A stretch of 64,000 bases of DNA from Pseudoruegeria sp. SK021 (GCF_002119405.1 NZ_MTBG01000020.1:1-64000), one strand, 5' to 3'. Shown: positions 17,637-25,627, numbered from the stretch's first letter. The notes: a model not told the origin generated them from the sequence alone. Translations and numbers: made by a program.

Positions 17637-17700
17637 CCCTGCTTAAATCTCAAATTGACTGAAGAAACACACGGATTGGCGGTGCCTGTCATAGCTGTAA

Positions 17701-17765
17701 GAGTCTTTGGAGTCTTTAGGATCTTTAGCCTCAGAAATATAATTATAAACAATAAGATAAATAGG
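17701..17765. other. Tandem decamers and AT-rich stretch (candidate DNA unwinding element)
   Basis: Three near-identical decamers of the form (A)GTCTTTAGG run in tandem, followed by about 35 bases that are almost pure A/T (AAATATAATTATAAAC and beyond). In a GC-rich genome this contrast is sharp and typical of origin melting regions. Confidence 0.6.
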
Positions 17766-17791
17766 TTTGGGGACCTGTTTCCGGTTGCAGA

Positions 17792-17851
17792 GGTGTCCGA
17801 ATGCAGGGCTTAGGGTGCCCGAATACGGTGGCTCGGGTGCCAAAACACAGG
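17792..17851 (+). repeat. Iteron group 1 (22-base period)
   Basis: Three imperfect repeats begin GGTGTCC or GGTGCC and continue with an A-rich part and a G end (for example GGTGCCCGAATACGG). They start at 17792, 17814 and 17836, exactly 22 bases apart, so they face the same side of the helix, as expected for Rep-binding iterons. A further GGTGCCTGTC lies at 17681. Confidence 0.65.
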
Positions 17852-17971
17852 AAGACGGGCATCCGCGAGCGGGAGAGGGGGGGTCGCAGCCTTTTGGGAT
17901 CGGAAATGGACTCTCCGGCGGCTGTGAGGGGGCAAAGAGGCAGGTCTTAGTCCGTATATTGCGGTATTTCA

Positions 17972-18074
17972 GGTGCCCAAATACGGGAAGGTGCCCAGTT
18001 GCGGTGCCTGTGCCGGATGACCATCCCGTAGAAGGGTGCCCTTAAGGCGCTTGAGTAAGGGTGCCTGTTCCGAG
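17972..18074 (+). repeat. Iteron group 2 upstream of rep
   Basis: Five GGTGCC-starting elements lie at 17972, 17990, 18003, 18035 and 18060, the first (GGTGCCCAAATACGGG) being closest to the copy at 17814. A partial inverted repeat (CCGTATATTG at 17952 against CAAATACGG at 17978) lies at the left edge and could be the rep operator. The group ends 56 bases before the rep start. Confidence 0.55.
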
Positions 18075-18130
18075 TATGGTTTGCGGCAAGCGGCCTAGAC
18101 CGCATCGAGGCCAGAGCAGGACCGAGATCC

Positions 18131-19444
18131 ATGTCGAGAGAGATGACAGCGGCGGAGATCCCGCGCGCCAAGTTGACCGGATCGCTTCGGCGCAATTCGG
18201 TCAAGAAGAACGTCGCTGCGATTCATGTTTCGGGCAAGCTGACGCTGCTGCAGCGCAAGCTCAGCAATGTGCTGCTGCTGAATGCCTATGATGATCTGAC
18301 GGTGAAGGCGACGCACCGGATCGATGCGCGGACCCTGTGTCTGATGATTGGCTATAACAGCAATGATATGGACACGCTGAAAGCCAGCCTGCGCGGCTTG
18401 GCCGAGACCGTGGCCGAATGGGATATGCTGGCCGAGGATGGCGAACATGAATGGGGGGTGTCGGCGCTGCTGGCCTATGCCAAGCTGAAAGGCGGGGTGT
18501 GTGAGTATTCCTATTCCCCGGCGTTGGCGGCGAAGCTGCACGACCCGAAAGTGTTTGCCCTGATCAATCTGAACATCCAGCGTCGGTTCACCAGTGGACA
18601 TGCGTTGGCGCTGTATGAGAACTGCTATCGCTTTGTGCGGACCGGCAGCACCGGCTGGTGGGACCTTGGATTGTTTCGGCGGCTGATGGGGGTCGATGGT
18701 TCGGCCTATTATGAGGTCTACAAGCAGTTGAACGCGAAGATCATCAAGCCGTCGGTGGCCGAGATCAGCCGCACCTCGAACATCGTGCTGACGCCAGAGG
18801 TCCGCAAGCAGGGCCGGGTGGTCACAGATATCCGGTTCCTGATCAAAGAGAACCCGCAACTGGCGATGCTGGACGTGGACGGCAATGCCAGCGCGCCGGA
18901 AGGGTCGGGGGCTGTGCTGGACCGGCTGCGGGCGCTGGGGGTCAGTGACCGTCTGGCGCGGCAGTGGATTGCAGAGCATGGCGAGGCCTTCGTGGTCGAG
19001 AAGCTGGACTATGTCGGCAGTCAGGCCGGGGTGAAAAGCCCGGTGCGGTATCTGACCGCTGCGATCCGTGATGGCTATGCCGGGGCGACGACGGCAGAGG
19101 CGGCACCGGAAGCGGCGCTGACACCCGAGCGGGCCCGGGCGGCAGCCTTGCGCCAGATCGATGATGAGGCCCGGCAAGAGGCGGCGCGGATGCGCGATCA
19201 CGCCATCAGCCATGAACGGCGGCAACGGGCCCAACGGATGGCCCGGGTGCGCGAGGTCGCAGAGGCGCGGACGCCCACGCAACGGGATGCGGATCGCCGA
19301 CTGTTTCTGTCGCAGATTAACGACCCGCTCGAGCGCGATGATTTTCTGCGGCTGGGCTGGGCCTCGGCGTTGAATGCGCGCGGCATCTTTGCCTTTTGGG
19401 AAGAGCTGCTGCCGGGGGTTTTCGACGGGCTTGACGCGGCCTGA
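18131..19444 (+). CDS. Plasmid-type replication initiator protein (Rep_3/RepB superfamily)
   Basis: The 437-residue protein has the tandem winged-helix layout of Rep_3-type initiators: a first domain with the typical opening LTLLQRKLSNVLLLNAYD (about 31-48) and a second domain around GHALALYENCYRFV to YYEVYKQLNAKIIKPSVAEI. Such proteins bind iterons and recruit helicase. The C-terminal third is rich in Arg and Glu and less conserved. It is divergent from parA across an iteron-bearing intergenic region. Rep_3 initiators (called RepB in Rhodobacterales) usually drive plasmids or chromids; here the gene is embedded among housekeeping genes. Confidence 0.85.
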   Translation: MSREMTAAEIPRAKLTGSLRRNSVKKNVAAIHVSGKLTLLQRKLSNVLLLNAYDDLTVKATHRIDARTLCLMIGYNSNDMDTLKASLRGLAETVAEWDMLAEDGEHEWGVSALLAYAKLKGGVCEYSYSPALAAKLHDPKVFALINLNIQRRFTSGHALALYENCYRFVRTGSTGWWDLGLFRRLMGVDGSAYYEVYKQLNAKIIKPSVAEISRTSNIVLTPEVRKQGRVVTDIRFLIKENPQLAMLDVDGNASAPEGSGAVLDRLRALGVSDRLARQWIAEHGEAFVVEKLDYVGSQAGVKSPVRYLTAAIRDGYAGATTAEAAPEAALTPERARAAALRQIDDEARQEAARMRDHAISHERRQRAQRMARVREVAEARTPTQRDADRRLFLSQINDPLERDDFLRLGWASALNARGIFAFWEELLPGVFDGLDAA

Positions 19445-19553
19445 GCCTTGGAAAGTGCGGCCGTTGTCCCACGCGGGGCCTGACCTGTTTGCGGGGTTCG
19501 TTTCCAGTTGACCTGATCGTTCGCCATGGCGCGGTCTTCCTGCCGCGCTGAAC

Positions 19554-19578
19554 GGAACCGGGGCGCGGCGATTGCGTT
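19554..19578 (+). promoter_or_regulatory. EcfG (general stress sigma) promoter of dps
   Basis: GGAAC at 19554-19558 and CGTT at 19575-19578 are separated by 16 bases, an exact match to the GGAAC-N16/17-CGTT consensus of the alphaproteobacterial general stress sigma factor. It lies 36 bases before the dps start. Dps is a classic member of this regulon. Confidence 0.75.
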
Positions 19579-19614
19579 GGTCCAGCATCACACATTGAGA
19601 TGAAAGGATCGATC

Positions 19615-20109
19615 ATGAGCGACCTAATGGACGTCGAATCGAAGTCTGGCGCGGTAAAAACCGGCGTGAAGAAAACCACATCCCTCGCCAAAGGACTGTC
19701 CGAAGCGCTGTCCGATACCTATCGGCTGGTGTTCAAGACCCATGCGTATCACTGGAACATCGAAGGACCGCTGTTCTTTTCCGTGCACAACCTGACCGAG
19801 GGTCAGTACACCGATATGTTCGCGGCGGCAGACGAGATCGCGGAACGCATTCGCGCCATCGGCCAACTTGCGCCGTCGCGGATGCAGGACATTATCAGCG
19901 CGTCCGTGGTTAAGGATCAGGACAAGCTGCCGCCCGCCATTGAGATGGTCGAGGATTTGGCCAATGATCACGCGCAGGTGGCCAAGCGCATGCATGCGTT
20001 GATTGAGCTGGCGGAAGAGAATTCCGATCCTGTCACCGCAGATCTGATCACGGGGCGGTCGGCGTTTCACGAAAAGGCGGCTTGGATGCTGCGAGCGACG
20101 ACGAAATAA
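19615..20109 (+). CDS. dps: Dps/ferritin-like DNA-protection protein
   Basis: The 164-residue protein has the Dps ferroxidase signature spread over two helices: THAYHWNIEGPLFFSVH and, after it, EGQYTDMFAAADEIAERIRAIG, which supply the His/Asp/Glu iron ligands at the dimer interface. Dps forms 12-subunit cages that oxidise and store iron using peroxide, shielding DNA. I set the start at MSDLMDV, with AAAGGA a few bases upstream. An EcfG promoter precedes it and a bidirectional terminator follows. The phyR stress regulator gene is convergent to it. Confidence 0.93.
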   Translation: MSDLMDVESKSGAVKTGVKKTTSLAKGLSEALSDTYRLVFKTHAYHWNIEGPLFFSVHNLTEGQYTDMFAAADEIAERIRAIGQLAPSRMQDIISASVVKDQDKLPPAIEMVEDLANDHAQVAKRMHALIELAEENSDPVTADLITGRSAFHEKAAWMLRATTK

Positions 20110-20153
20110 CGGGCCACCGGTAGCGGCCTTGCCCAAAGGGGCAGGGTGGGTAC

Positions 20154-20191
20154 AAAAAAGTCCCGGGACCGACGTCCCGGGACTTTTTTTT
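20154..20191. terminator. Bidirectional rho-independent terminator between dps and phyR
   Basis: A perfect 16-bp inverted repeat (core GTCCCGGGAC / GTCCCGGGAC with A-runs on the left and T-runs on the right) and a four-base CGAC loop lies between the convergent dps and phyR genes. A/T tracts on both sides let it work in both directions. Confidence 0.93.
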
Positions 20192-20213
20192 AATTGGAAG
20201 GTCTGCGCTGTGA

Positions 20214-21023
20214 TTAGGCGGCGAGGGTTTCCGTCGAGGAAAAGAACATCGCTTGGCTGACGGCGGAATAGACCTGTTCTTCAGTGAACGGCTTGGTGAT
20301 CATGAAGGTCGGTTCCGGGCGTTCTCCGGTCAGGAGGCGCTGGGGGAACGCGGTGATGAAGATCACGGGGACGTCGTCGAATTGCGCCTGAATATCCCGG
20401 ACCGCATCAATGCCCGAGGAATTGTCGGCCAGCTGGATGTCAGCGAGAATCAAATCGGGGCGTTCGCTGGCGGCCAGAGCCACGGCTTGGGCGCGGGTGC
20501 GGGCGATCCCGGTGACGGTGTGGCCGATATCTTCGACGATGGCGGAAATATCCATGGCGATGATCGCCTCATCTTCGATGATCATGACCTTGCCAGTGAC
20601 GGCTTGGGACATTTCCCGGCGGGCGATGTCGATGCTGGCGGTGGCTTCGGCGGCATCAATCTGCATGATCTGTGCGATCTCTTCCACCGAGAAGCCTTCG
20701 ATCGCGAACAGAAGCAGGGCTTCGCGCGAGTTCGGGGTCAAGGTGGTCATGCGCCCCTGTGCGCGGGCGGCAAGGCCGGTGTCGCCGGTATCAACCGGTG
20801 CGCCGGCGCTGCTCCAGACAAGGTGAAAGGCGCGGAATAGCGCGACTTTTGCGGCCAAGCCGGCGCTGGCATCACCCGCGTCTTCGAGGATCGCTTCCAG
20901 CGTCGCGGCGGCATACCGATCGCCCGATTGCTGGTTTCCAGTCAGAGCCCTTGAATAACGCCGCAGGAATGGCAGGTTTGCCGCAATGGACGAAGCAAAA
21001 TCGGGGGAGTCGGGTTCAGACAT
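20214..21023 (-). CDS. phyR: General stress response anti-anti-sigma regulator PhyR
   Basis: The 269-residue protein joins an N-terminal sigma-factor-like domain (about 1-135, no DNA-binding activity expected) to a C-terminal receiver domain (about 145-262) with the acidic pocket (IIEDE), the phosphoacceptor Asp195 (LILAD) and the conserved lysine (MITKPF). On phosphorylation PhyR captures NepR and frees EcfG. I place the start at 21023, where GAGGAA lies six bases upstream. It is divergent from nepR-ecfG and shares a palindromic double EcfG promoter with it, giving positive feedback. Confidence 0.95.
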   Translation of the reverse strand: MSEPDSPDFASSIAANLPFLRRYSRALTGNQQSGDRYAAATLEAILEDAGDASAGLAAKVALFRAFHLVWSSAGAPVDTGDTGLAARAQGRMTTLTPNSREALLLFAIEGFSVEEIAQIMQIDAAEATASIDIARREMSQAVTGKVMIIEDEAIIAMDISAIVEDIGHTVTGIARTRAQAVALAASERPDLILADIQLADNSSGIDAVRDIQAQFDDVPVIFITAFPQRLLTGERPEPTFMITKPFTEEQVYSAVSQAMFFSSTETLAA

Positions 21024-21048
21024 CGAGTTCCTCATGTGCATTTTATAC

Positions 21049-21081
21049 GGAACCAAACGTCTGGTCGCGGCGTTTGGTTCC
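21049..21081. promoter_or_regulatory. Overlapping divergent EcfG promoters (palindromic)
   Basis: On the plus strand GGAAC (21049-21053), 17 bases, CGTT (21071-21074) faces nepR. On the minus strand GGAAC (21081-21077), 17 bases, CGTT (21059-21056) faces phyR. The two promoters overlap almost completely because the 33-base element is an inverted repeat with 11-base arms (GGAACCAAACG / CGTTTGGTTCC). EcfG bound one way should exclude binding the other way. Confidence 0.85.
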
Positions 21082-21108
21082 GTGAGAAAGCGAAGAATTG
21101 GATATTTT

Positions 21109-21267
21109 ATGTGGGCAGATATGGATCACAATGAGGATACATCAGGTTTGAAGTCCCAAATCGATGAAAATCTTAAGCGGGTTTATCGTGAAGCCTTGGA
21201 AGAAGATGTGCCGGATCGGTTCAAGGACTTGCTGGAGCAGTTGCGTAAGAAGGAGTCTGGTAAATGA
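21109..21267 (+). CDS. nepR: Anti-sigma factor NepR
   Basis: The protein of about 52 residues carries the NepR core: helix LKRVYREALEEDVPDRFKDL followed by LEQLRK. NepR holds EcfG inactive until phosphorylated PhyR displaces it. The start is uncertain: the ATG at 21109 (MWADMDHNED) is used here and 21121 is possible; both have weak ribosome-binding sites, which would keep anti-sigma levels low. It overlaps ecfG by four bases (ATGA), coupling synthesis of sigma and anti-sigma factor. Confidence 0.88.
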   Translation: MWADMDHNEDTSGLKSQIDENLKRVYREALEEDVPDRFKDLLEQLRKKESGK

Positions 21268-21830
21268 CCGGCACCCCCGTTGATCCGCGTGACGAGTTGC
21301 CTGACCACTTGCCTGCACTTCGGGCCTTTGCGATCAGTCTGACCCGGGATGTTTCGGCCGCTGATGATCTGGTGCAGGATACCATTGTGAAAGCCTGGAG
21401 CAACATCGAAAAATTCGAAGTTGGCACCAACATGCGGGCGTGGTTGTTCACGATCCTGCGCAACACCTATTATTCCTTGCATCGCAAACGCCGCCGCGAA
21501 GTACCCGATCCGGACGGTGCCCATGCGGCGCGCTTAAGTGAAAAACCGGCCCATGACGGGCGGTTGGCGATGACAGACTTCCTGAAGGCCTTCGATCAGC
21601 TGTCGCCAGAGCATCGCGAGGTTCTGATCTTGGTTGGCGCCTCTGGCTTTTCTTATGACGAGGCTGCCGGAATGATGGGCGTGGCCGTGGGAACGGTGAA
21701 AAGCCGGGCAAATCGGGCGCGGGCGAAATTGTGTGACATGCTGGGGCTGGCCGAAGGCGAAAATCCGGTCTCTGGCGCCGATGCCGCGACACTTGCCGTG
21801 ATGGGCCGCAACGGAGTGCAAGCTGCATGA
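21264..21830 (+). CDS. ecfG: General stress ECF sigma factor EcfG
   Basis: The 188-residue protein has sigma region 2 (AFAISLTRDVSAADDLVQDT to NMRAWLFTILRNTYYS) and region 4 (LSPEHREVLILVGASGFSYDEA to VGTVKSRANRARAKL), with the length and spacing of ECF15/EcfG factors. It directs transcription from GGAAC-N16/17-CGTT promoters, of which several are visible nearby, including its own. It overlaps nepR by four bases upstream and the histidine kinase gene by four bases downstream, so the three form one tightly coupled operon. Confidence 0.95.
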   Translation: MTGTPVDPRDELPDHLPALRAFAISLTRDVSAADDLVQDTIVKAWSNIEKFEVGTNMRAWLFTILRNTYYSLHRKRRREVPDPDGAHAARLSEKPAHDGRLAMTDFLKAFDQLSPEHREVLILVGASGFSYDEAAGMMGVAVGTVKSRANRARAKLCDMLGLAEGENPVSGADAATLAVMGRNGVQAA

Positions 21831-23578
21831 CCACCACGCCGACGTCGCACCGTCGGCTTACCGATAGGCTGGGTTTTCAACTGGCCTTCGTTCTGGCTGC
21901 CGTATTGTTACCTCTTACCTTTATATCCCTGTCCAAATCCATCACGCTGGTCAACGAGGTGCAGGCGCGGTCTGAGGCGGCGCTTTTGGGGGAAACGATG
22001 CAGGCGGCAGCCGGAGAGGTCCGCCTGATCCAAGAAGCACGCGGAGTGGCCGAAGCGTTGTCCAATTCGATCAGCCCGCTGTTGGACAACGATGTCGCCT
22101 GTTCGCGGGTGATGGCCCGCATCGCCGAGCGCAATCTGGAATATTCTCTGGTGGCCTTCGTGCCGAATTCTGGGTTGATGCGCTGTTCGTCGACCGGGGT
22201 GGAATTCGACTTTTCCAAAAGCCCGCTGTTCCAACAAATTATGGCGGCGCAGCAGCCCGGGTTTACCGTGAACCCCCATAGCCAAGTAACCGGCAATTCG
22301 GTGCTGGGTGTGACCTATCCGGTGCGCGGTCAGGACGGGACTGTCATCGGGATTGTCAGCGTGTCGCTGCCGCATGAGGAACTGGGCGCGGAAATTGACG
22401 ATAACGGGGCGTCGAACGGGCTGACCCTGTTTACGTTTGATCCGGACGGACAGATTCTGACCTCATCCGCCGGATTAGACGATTTGACTGCGCTTCCCGG
22501 AGACCTGCCACTTGAGGCGCTGGCGTCGGCCGAGCCGCTGGCATTTTCGACCGAAGGCAGGAACGGCAAAAAGCGGGTATATTCCGTGGTCCCAATGGTC
22601 CCCGGCGAGTTGTATGCTTTGGGCACCCGGTTGACCACGTCATCGGGGGCGCTTGGCCGTTTGTTGTCATCGATGCCTGTGCTTCTTCCGGCGCTGATGT
22701 GGTTGGCCAGTCTGGTGGCGGCGTGGTTGGCGGTGGAGCGGCTGGTGTCGCGGAATGTGCGAAAACTGTCCAAATCGATCAAATCCTTTGCGCATGGAAA
22801 CCGGGTGGTGGGCGACATCGAAGTTCGTCAAGCGCCCTTGGAAATCCGCGAGATGGCCGAAGCTTACGAGTCGATGACCGACACCATTTTGCGCGATGAA
22901 GCGGAATTGGAAGATACGATTCACCAAAAAGAAGTGCTGCTGCGCGAGGTGCATCACCGGGTAAAGAACAATCTTCAGTTGATCGCATCGATCATGAACA
23001 TGCAGGTGCGCCGGGTCAAAAGTAAAGAGGCGCGGCAGATGATGGTCGAACTTCGCGACCGCGTTATGAGTCTTGCGACGATCCATCGGGAATTGTTCGA
23101 AACGGTGGGCAGCGTTGATATCCATGCCGACGAATTGCTAAAAAGTGTGGTGGATCAAATCACCAGCACCAGTTCGGCGAATGGCCGTCTGTTTGAATGC
23201 AGGACCGAATTTGATGACATTCGGATGGTGCCGGATCAGGCGGTGCCGCTTGGCTTGTTGGTGGCCGAAACCCTGAGCAGCGCCCTCAATCATTGTTCGA
23301 CCGAGGCCGCGCATACGCCGAAAATCTCGGTCGTGCTGCGGCGAATGGACGAAGACACCGCCGTTGTGGAAGTGATCAATTCCACAACGCAACTGTATCC
23401 GGATCCCGGTCTTCCAACCGATCTGGGCGGGCAGTTAATCTCGGCCTTCGCGATGCAGCTTGGCGGCCGTGTTGACCGGGATATTCGGGGGGGCTTGTAC
23501 CGGACCCGGGTCGAATTTGGCGTGTCTCCGCTGTCTGAGGCGGAAATGCGGTTTGATCGCCCGGCGGAGCCTGCGTGA
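21827..23578 (+). CDS. HisKA_2-type sensor histidine kinase (probable general stress kinase)
   Basis: The 583-residue membrane kinase has a first membrane segment at about 17-37, a large extracytoplasmic sensor domain of Cache-like appearance (about 38-279), a second segment at about 283-302, a HAMP-like linker, then a HisKA_2 domain with the phosphoacceptor motif EVHHRVKNNLQ (His376) and a degenerate HATPase region. HisKA_2/HWE kinases are the usual phosphate donors of PhyR. Its four-base overlap with ecfG makes it the likely input sensor for this circuit; that assignment is inferred from position and family. Confidence 0.9.
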   Translation: MTTTPTSHRRLTDRLGFQLAFVLAAVLLPLTFISLSKSITLVNEVQARSEAALLGETMQAAAGEVRLIQEARGVAEALSNSISPLLDNDVACSRVMARIAERNLEYSLVAFVPNSGLMRCSSTGVEFDFSKSPLFQQIMAAQQPGFTVNPHSQVTGNSVLGVTYPVRGQDGTVIGIVSVSLPHEELGAEIDDNGASNGLTLFTFDPDGQILTSSAGLDDLTALPGDLPLEALASAEPLAFSTEGRNGKKRVYSVVPMVPGELYALGTRLTTSSGALGRLLSSMPVLLPALMWLASLVAAWLAVERLVSRNVRKLSKSIKSFAHGNRVVGDIEVRQAPLEIREMAEAYESMTDTILRDEAELEDTIHQKEVLLREVHHRVKNNLQLIASIMNMQVRRVKSKEARQMMVELRDRVMSLATIHRELFETVGSVDIHADELLKSVVDQITSTSSANGRLFECRTEFDDIRMVPDQAVPLGLLVAETLSSALNHCSTEAAHTPKISVVLRRMDEDTAVVEVINSTTQLYPDPGLPTDLGGQLISAFAMQLGGRVDRDIRGGLYRTRVEFGVSPLSEAEMRFDRPAEPA

Positions 23579-23722
23579 CGTCTGCGGCACTGCGGATCCC
23601 TGTGTGATTGAGGCCGCGTGATTGTGATGGAACAATCAGCAGTACGGGGTGTTCGTCTGGCTGTATAGGCAGGCAGATAGCGTATGGTTTCCAAATTTGG
23701 ACTACAGCGGCGAAGGTCAAAG

Positions 23723-25252
23723 ATGCGGGCATTGGTGACGGCAGCCGAGGCGTATCCGACGCTTGAACGGGCCTTTTTGACCGCAGAGACAGAAATTTGG
23801 GCCAGCTTCAGAATATTTGATCTGTCGACCAAACTGCGCAGCCTTGAGGCGCGGGCCATCGGTGACAGCTGGTTCGAGTTGATGGTTCACACCTTGCAGC
23901 GCGGTGTGGCGGTTCACATGGTGATCACCGATTTCGATCCGGTGGCATGGGCCGAGGGGCACCGCTCCACTTGGCGCAGCATGCGCCAGTTTGCTGCCGC
24001 CGCTGATTTGGCTGGCCCCGACGCCCGGTTGCGCATCACCCCCGCAATGCATCCGGCGCGCACGTCGTTCCTTTTGCGATTGGCATTTTGGCCGATGATC
24101 ATGAAGAAGCTTGTGGGAACCACGAAGACACTAAACGCGATGTCGCCGGATCGGCGTGAAACGGCCCTGCGGGAACTGCCAGGGTTGCGGCAGTGGATCA
24201 TCCTGCGGGACGATGGCAAAGTCAGGCCGCGCTATGGGTCTGTTCCGCCGCTGTGTCCGGCCACCCATCATCAGAAATTGGCCGTCTTTGATCGGCAACA
24301 TTTATATATCGGTGGGCTGGATTTGAACGAGCGGCGTTATGATACCCCGCGCCATGATCGGGACAGTGCAAGTACCTGGCACGATGTGCAGATCATGATA
24401 GACGGGCCGGTGGTGGCCGAAGCGCAGGCGCATCTGGAAAGCTTTCTTGATGTTACAGCAGGACGGGCCGAGCCGGTGGCCCAAAAGCGACTTCTGCGCA
24501 CCATTTCCAAGCCGCGGACCGGGGTCGCGGCGTCAATCGGACCGAAGACCGTTTGCCACGAAATCCTCTCGGCCCATGAAATGCTGGCGCGGCGCAGCAG
24601 CGACTTGATCTATATTGAAACGCAGTTTTTCCGGGATCGAAAACTGGCCCGAACGTTGGCGGACATCGGCCGGAGCAAGCCGAAATTGCAAATAATCCTG
24701 ATCCTGCCCGGCGCGCCAGAGGACGTGGCCTTTGATGGAAATTCCGGGCACGACGCGCGGTTCGGAGAGTTCTTGCAAGGGCAGGCTTTGCGCATCCTGC
24801 AACGGGGCTTTGGCAAGCGGCTGTTTATCGGGGCGGCGGCGCAGGCCAAAGAGGGCAACCAGACCGGTGGTAACGGCAGGCACCTGCTGGCCGATGCGCC
24901 GATCATTTATATCCACGCTAAAGTTGCGGTCTTTGATGATACCGCCGCCATTGTGTCCTCGGCCAACCTGAACGGGCGCAGCCTGAAATGGGATACCGAG
25001 GCCGGGGTCATTCTGGATGCGGCGCCGGATGTGGTGGCGCTGCGGCGCAAGCTGATGGCGCATTGGTTGCCCGACGGGGCAGGGCCCGCGTTCTTTGACC
25101 GCACTGCGGCGGTGGCGCGGTGGCGCGGTCTTGCATTGTCCAATGCGCAGCGCCGACCGTCTGACCGTCAAGGGTTCGTGCTGCCCTATGACATCAAGGC
25201 GTCGGAAAGCTTTGGGCAAGCGGTTCCCTTCGTGCCTGAAGAGTTGGTTTGA
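23723..25252 (+). CDS. Phospholipase D-like protein with two HKD motifs
   Basis: The protein of about 509 residues carries two HxKxxxxD motifs: HHQKLAVFD (His at about 183) and IHAKVAVFD followed by SSANLNGRS (His at about 398), the two half-sites of a phospholipase D or cardiolipin synthase-type phosphodiesterase. No signal peptide or membrane segment is obvious. GAAGG lies before the ATG at 23723; an ATG at 23684 is an alternative start. A GGAAC at 23629 followed 16 bases later by TGTT may be a weak EcfG promoter. It lies in the stress block between the kinase and csbD, so a membrane-lipid role under stress is plausible. Confidence 0.82.
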   Translation: MRALVTAAEAYPTLERAFLTAETEIWASFRIFDLSTKLRSLEARAIGDSWFELMVHTLQRGVAVHMVITDFDPVAWAEGHRSTWRSMRQFAAAADLAGPDARLRITPAMHPARTSFLLRLAFWPMIMKKLVGTTKTLNAMSPDRRETALRELPGLRQWIILRDDGKVRPRYGSVPPLCPATHHQKLAVFDRQHLYIGGLDLNERRYDTPRHDRDSASTWHDVQIMIDGPVVAEAQAHLESFLDVTAGRAEPVAQKRLLRTISKPRTGVAASIGPKTVCHEILSAHEMLARRSSDLIYIETQFFRDRKLARTLADIGRSKPKLQIILILPGAPEDVAFDGNSGHDARFGEFLQGQALRILQRGFGKRLFIGAAAQAKEGNQTGGNGRHLLADAPIIYIHAKVAVFDDTAAIVSSANLNGRSLKWDTEAGVILDAAPDVVALRRKLMAHWLPDGAGPAFFDRTAAVARWRGLALSNAQRRPSDRQGFVLPYDIKASESFGQAVPFVPEELV

Positions 25253-25309
25253 TCTGAAAGGGGCGGGCGGATTTCCGCCAGTTGTTCCCGCGAATAATTC
25301 GCGAAATCC

Positions 25310-25334
25310 GGAACGGAATGGGGACTGAGACGTT
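25310..25334 (+). promoter_or_regulatory. EcfG promoter of csbD
   Basis: GGAAC at 25310-25314 and CGTT at 25331-25334 with a 16-base spacer match the general stress promoter consensus, 44 bases before the csbD start. CsbD-family genes are common stress-regulon members. Confidence 0.75.
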
Positions 25335-25377
25335 TGGTAGATGTCGATACTGACGCAGACAACTCAAGGAGAGAGAC

Positions 25378-25575
25378 ATGAACTGGGATCAAGTAGAAGG
25401 CAATTGGAAACAGATTCAAGGCAAGGCCCAAGCCAAGTGGGGCGAGCTGACCGACGATGAATTGACGCAGGCCAAAGGCAACCGCCAAGAGCTGGTCGGT
25501 TTGGTCCAAGCGAAATATGGCAAGGCCAAGGATGAGGCTGAGCGCGAAGTTGATGATTGGATGTCCGGCGTCTGA
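25378..25575 (+). CDS. CsbD family stress protein
   Basis: This 65-residue hydrophilic protein has the CsbD pattern [17 protein letters not shown] followed by WGELTDDEL and a charged helical C terminus. CsbD-like proteins are small, abundant and induced by general stress in many bacteria, with unknown molecular function. AAGGAGAG precedes the ATG. An EcfG promoter lies upstream and a strong terminator downstream, so it forms its own transcription unit. Confidence 0.92.
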   Translation: MNWDQVEGNWKQIQGKAQAKWGELTDDELTQAKGNRQELVGLVQAKYGKAKDEAEREVDDWMSGV

Positions 25576-25627
25576 TCGCGCCTCAAAACGCCCCGGCAAT
25601 TCGATCACCCAAAAGTTTAACGAGGAT

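Larger units (their letters stand above)
17507..18130. other. Candidate replication origin (iteron-type) between parA and rep
   Basis: This 624-base region without genes separates divergent parA and rep. From left to right it holds a parS-like palindrome (17622-17636), three tandem imperfect decamers (17701-17729, GTCTTTAGGA type), an AT-rich stretch (about 17730-17765) suited to unwinding, and two groups of GGTGCC-starting iterons (17792-17851 and 17972-18074). This is the usual anatomy of an iteron-regulated plasmid origin bound by a Rep_3 initiator. The sign of G/C strand asymmetry in the window changes around it. I see no DnaA-box cluster in the region. Confidence 0.75.
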
